NCBI GenBank assembly: GCA_934122385.1
Contig: CAKOWP010000030.1
Location: forward strand, 1-16,060
Source of the DNA: an uncultured Clostridia bacterium
GTDB lineage: Bacteria; Bacillota; Clostridia; TANB77; CAG-508
Reading direction: 5' to 3'
Length of the DNA: 16,060 nt
Shown piece by piece: positions 14,578 to 16,060 of this stretch. The number at the start of each line of letters is the position of its first letter. The first letter of the stretch is position 1. A program made the translations under genes and the position numbers. Below the pieces are notes generated by a model, which saw nothing but the letters and a program-made list of their open reading frames with translations, was not told where the DNA came from and did not search any database.

Positions 14578-15237
14578 TTATAATAATTTTGTATCATTTA
14601 TTATTAGTTCAAACCATATTTTCAAATATTTTGCCGCATATTTGCACATCATTGTTCTTTCCATAAATATTTCAAAATAGTCTAATACTGGGCATATTTT
14701 TGTATCTATTGTTAAATTTAGTTTTATTTTTCTTTCTTTTTCATCCATGATTAAATCTGCATTTGTTACGGCATAATTTACTCTATCGTGAATATCAAAT
14801 GTTGATAAATTTTTGTTCACCACCCTATCTCTGTGTACGTCTGATTTGTCTGCTAATATTAGCGCAGCTGATATGTCACTTACCGCCGTTCCTGTTTTTT
14901 CGTCATGGTTTCCTATTGCCATCATTATTTCTGTTATTTCTTCTATTGGCATTCCCATTTCTTTTAAAATGTTGTATGCAAGTATTGCTCCTGTGTGTGC
15001 ATGGTCTACTCTGTTTACACAGTTTCCTATGTCATGCATATACCCAGCAATTCTTGTTAGCTCAACTGTTCTTTCTGGATAGCCTAATTTTTCTAGTATA
15101 TCTCCTGCTCTTTTTGATACTATTGATATGTGTCTGTGTCCATGTTCTGTGTATCCTATTGCGTTTAGTTGCTTTTGCGCTCCTCTTATTAGAGCGTCTA
15201 ACTCTTGATTTTCTTTAATATCTTTTAAAGTTATCAT
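14578..15237 (-). CDS. HD-domain metal-dependent phosphohydrolase
   Basis: A 219-residue soluble protein of the HD superfamily, which hydrolyses phosphate esters of nucleotides or related compounds using bound metal ions. Metal ligands are easy to place: histidines in EHGHRH (31-36), the HD pair in YMHDIGN (H68-D69), a histidine in DHAHTG, H111 in IGNHDEKTG, and the distal aspartate in LADKSDVHRDRV (about 130-137). No signal peptide or membrane segment is seen. Substrate cannot be deduced; similar stand-alone proteins are often annotated only as HD-domain hydrolases. The ATG at 15235-15237 has AAGGAGGGA six bases upstream and a good promoter at 15263-15291. secD begins 95 bases downstream with no terminator between, so the gene probably leads the secDF transcript. 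Confidence 0.88.
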   Translation of the reverse strand: MITLKDIKENQELDALIRGAQKQLNAIGYTEHGHRHISIVSKRAGDILEKLGYPERTVELTRIAGYMHDIGNCVNRVDHAHTGAILAYNILKEMGMPIEEITEIMMAIGNHDEKTGTAVSDISAALILADKSDVHRDRVVNKNLSTFDIHDRVNYAVTNADLIMDEKERKIKLNLTIDTKICPVLDYFEIFMERTMMCKYAAKYLKIWFELIINDTKLL

Positions 15238-15262
15238 TTGTTCCCTCCTTTTGTCTTTATAG

Positions 15263-15291
15263 ATTTTATATTAATTTAGTAAAAATATCAA
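15263..15291 (-). promoter_or_regulatory. Promoter of the HD hydrolase-secDF transcript
   Basis: On the minus strand: -35 TTGATA (15286-15291), 17-base spacer, -10 TAAAAT (15263-15268). Each hexamer matches five of six consensus bases. It fires away from the plus-strand promoter at 15381-15409. Confidence 0.7.
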
Positions 15292-15303
15292 CTGTTTTTT
15301 GTG

Positions 15304-15335
15304 AATTTTTGATATTAATTTTAATATCAAAAATT
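15304..15335. promoter_or_regulatory. Near-perfect palindrome between divergent promoters (operator-like copy 1)
   Basis: A 15-base inverted repeat, AATTTTTGATATTAA (15304-15318) and TTAATATCAAAAATT (15321-15335), with two bases between. Its core GATATTAATTTTAATATC (15311-15328) recurs with 15 of 18 identities at 15416-15433. It starts 13 bases upstream of the HD-gene -35 box and ends 45 bases upstream of the plus-strand -35 box, a natural place for a shared operator. Alternatively it is a chance palindrome of AT-rich DNA. Confidence 0.5.
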
Positions 15336-15380
15336 TGTAATATATTTTTTAGTAATTTTCAAGAAATTTTTAGGGAAATA

Positions 15381-15409
15381 TTGAAATATTATGTAAAATA
15401 TGTTATTAT
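15381..15409 (+). promoter_or_regulatory. Promoter of the orphan plus-strand gene
   Basis: TTGAAA (15381-15386), 17-base spacer, TATTAT (15404-15409). Each hexamer is close to consensus. Transcription would start near 15416, inside the second operator-like motif, and well after the farthest possible in-frame start at 15309. This supports the shorter coding call. Confidence 0.65.
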
Positions 15410-15415
15410 ATTATC

Positions 15416-15433
15416 GATATTAATAGTGATATC
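15416..15433. promoter_or_regulatory. Operator-like motif copy 2 at the predicted transcription start
   Basis: GATATTAATAGTGATATC, an imperfect palindrome of form GATAT-N8-ATATC, matches the core of 15311-15328 at 15 of 18 positions. The two copies start exactly 105 bases apart, about ten helical turns. A repressor bound here would block the promoter at 15381-15409. Confidence 0.4.
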
Positions 15434-15459
15434 AGTAATCAGTCAATATTTGCAAATGC

Positions 15460-15467
15460 AAGGAGGT
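15460..15467 (+). promoter_or_regulatory. Ribosome binding site deciding the start of the orphan gene
   Basis: AAGGAGGT lies six bases before the ATG at 15474-15476. The upstream in-frame starts lack a comparable site and precede the promoter. Confidence 0.85.
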
Positions 15468-15473
15468 CTATTT

Positions 15474-16013
15474 ATGAAACGGAAATTTGAAATTCCAAAA
15501 ATGAGCACTGAAGAAATTGCTCATTGGTATGCTACTATTAAACCCATCGTAAATCATGATACATATCTTAGAAAACTTTCAACTAAAGAATTGCAAACAG
15601 TTGCATATATATGGCTCAATGAACCAACAGATTATGCAGATAAAGTTGATTTTTCAAAGCTGTCAGTTCTAGAAGATAGAAAAATGCTTCATGGCTGGGG
15701 ATATTATGGCTTTTTTAAACCTAGTGTAGGTGAAATCATTCGTCAGATACCCAAAGAATATCTAAAAAAGGTTGTTGCTTTTGAAATAATTGATGGTGCT
15801 ATTGCAATGAATAGCACATTCATCGATGAACTTAATGCAGGTTTTCATGTATCCATTGTGCGTTTATATCAGATTAAAGATGATACAAATGAGGTAGCAC
15901 ATCAAATAACTAAATATCCTACGAATAATGACAAAATACCTGTTGGAATTACAGAAGAACAATTTAATGAGTTATTTTCATTGGGGTTCTATAATAAATG
16001 TTGGGGTGGGTAA
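15474..16013 (+). CDS. Orphan hypothetical protein
   Basis: The only plus-strand gene, encoding 179 residues that I do not recognise. It begins MKRKFEIPKMSTEEIAHWYA and is a mixed alpha/beta, soluble-looking protein with many aromatic residues (HGWGYYGFFKP at about 77-87). No membrane helix, signal peptide, P-loop or metal cluster is visible. Upstream codons from 15309 would add a hydrophobic helix, but the ribosome binding site at 15460-15467 and the promoter at 15381-15409 place the start at 15474. The stop codon lies inside a terminator hairpin (15996-16032), so it is a complete single-gene unit. Its opposite orientation, own promoter, operator-like palindromes and own terminator suggest a separately regulated accessory gene. 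Function is unknown. Confidence 0.75.
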   Translation: MKRKFEIPKMSTEEIAHWYATIKPIVNHDTYLRKLSTKELQTVAYIWLNEPTDYADKVDFSKLSVLEDRKMLHGWGYYGFFKPSVGEIIRQIPKEYLKKVVAFEIIDGAIAMNSTFIDELNAGFHVSIVRLYQIKDDTNEVAHQITKYPTNNDKIPVGITEEQFNELFSLGFYNKCWGG

Positions 16014-16032
16014 AAAAACTCCAACATTTTTT
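15996..16032 (+). terminator. Rho-independent terminator of the orphan gene
   Basis: Nine-base perfect stem AAATGTTGG (15996-16004)/CCAACATTT (16021-16029), 16-base loop, then a run of T to 16032. The stop codon TAA (16011-16013) falls in the loop. The remaining bases to 16060 show nothing I can identify. Confidence 0.88.
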
Positions 16033-16060
16033 AAAAAAGTATAGCACTTATCTTAAATAC

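Noticed and set aside
15309..15473. Longer start for the orphan gene adding a hydrophobic helix
   Set aside because: Those codons overlap the palindrome and the promoter, and lack a ribosome binding site; AAGGAGGT at 15460-15467 fixes the start at 15474.

Overview
The window comes from a very AT-rich Gram-positive bacterium, most likely an uncultured, gut-type member of the Clostridia. The evidence is the gene content (SepF and DivIVA, a membrane-anchored FtsK/SpoIIIE translocase, a MutL with an endonuclease site, an HlyD-like protein next to sepF), the strong AGGAGG ribosome binding sites and the A/T-ending codons. Lineage is an inference from content and composition. Nearly every gene lies on the minus strand; only the last gene (15474-16013) is on the plus strand.

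Layout along the window. 1-98: first codons of a metallo-beta-lactamase-fold protein, cut by the window edge. 113-299: a large palindromic repeat (element A). 317-1885: an unrecognised coiled-coil protein. 1905-2038: a second palindromic repeat (element B) with that gene's promoter in its middle. 2042-4480: ftsK/spoIIIE. 4535-4685: an inverted-repeat-bounded noncoding element (element C). 4743-5809: rsmD and a coiled-coil ATPase-subunit-like gene, with their own promoter and terminator. 5981-6952: sepF-divIVA, again with promoter and terminator. 7080-12218: mutL, a small membrane protein, miaA and an HlyD-like membrane protein, apparently one operon. 12354-15237: an HD-domain hydrolase gene, then a divergent secD and a shortened secF, closed by a terminator. 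15238-15473: a divergent regulatory region with two operator-like palindromes. 15474-16013: an orphan gene with its own promoter and terminator.

Most identifiable genes are housekeeping: chromosome translocation (FtsK), division and cell-pole organisation (SepF, DivIVA), rRNA and tRNA modification (RsmD, MiaA), mismatch repair (MutL) and protein export (SecD/SecF).

The unusual content is mostly noncoding. Elements A and B have unrelated stems but share a GGGGACG(G)TTCT loop core and the same inverted-pair layout, and B encloses a convincing promoter. The rsmD and sepF promoters each carry three TGTAATATW motifs at nearly the same distance upstream of the -35 box. Element C is a roughly 150-base structured island. 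The SecD/SecF pair lacks conserved motifs and SecF lacks its last two membrane segments. I did not find an obvious new defence system or mobile gene cassette. No gene-free stretch exceeds 300 bases.
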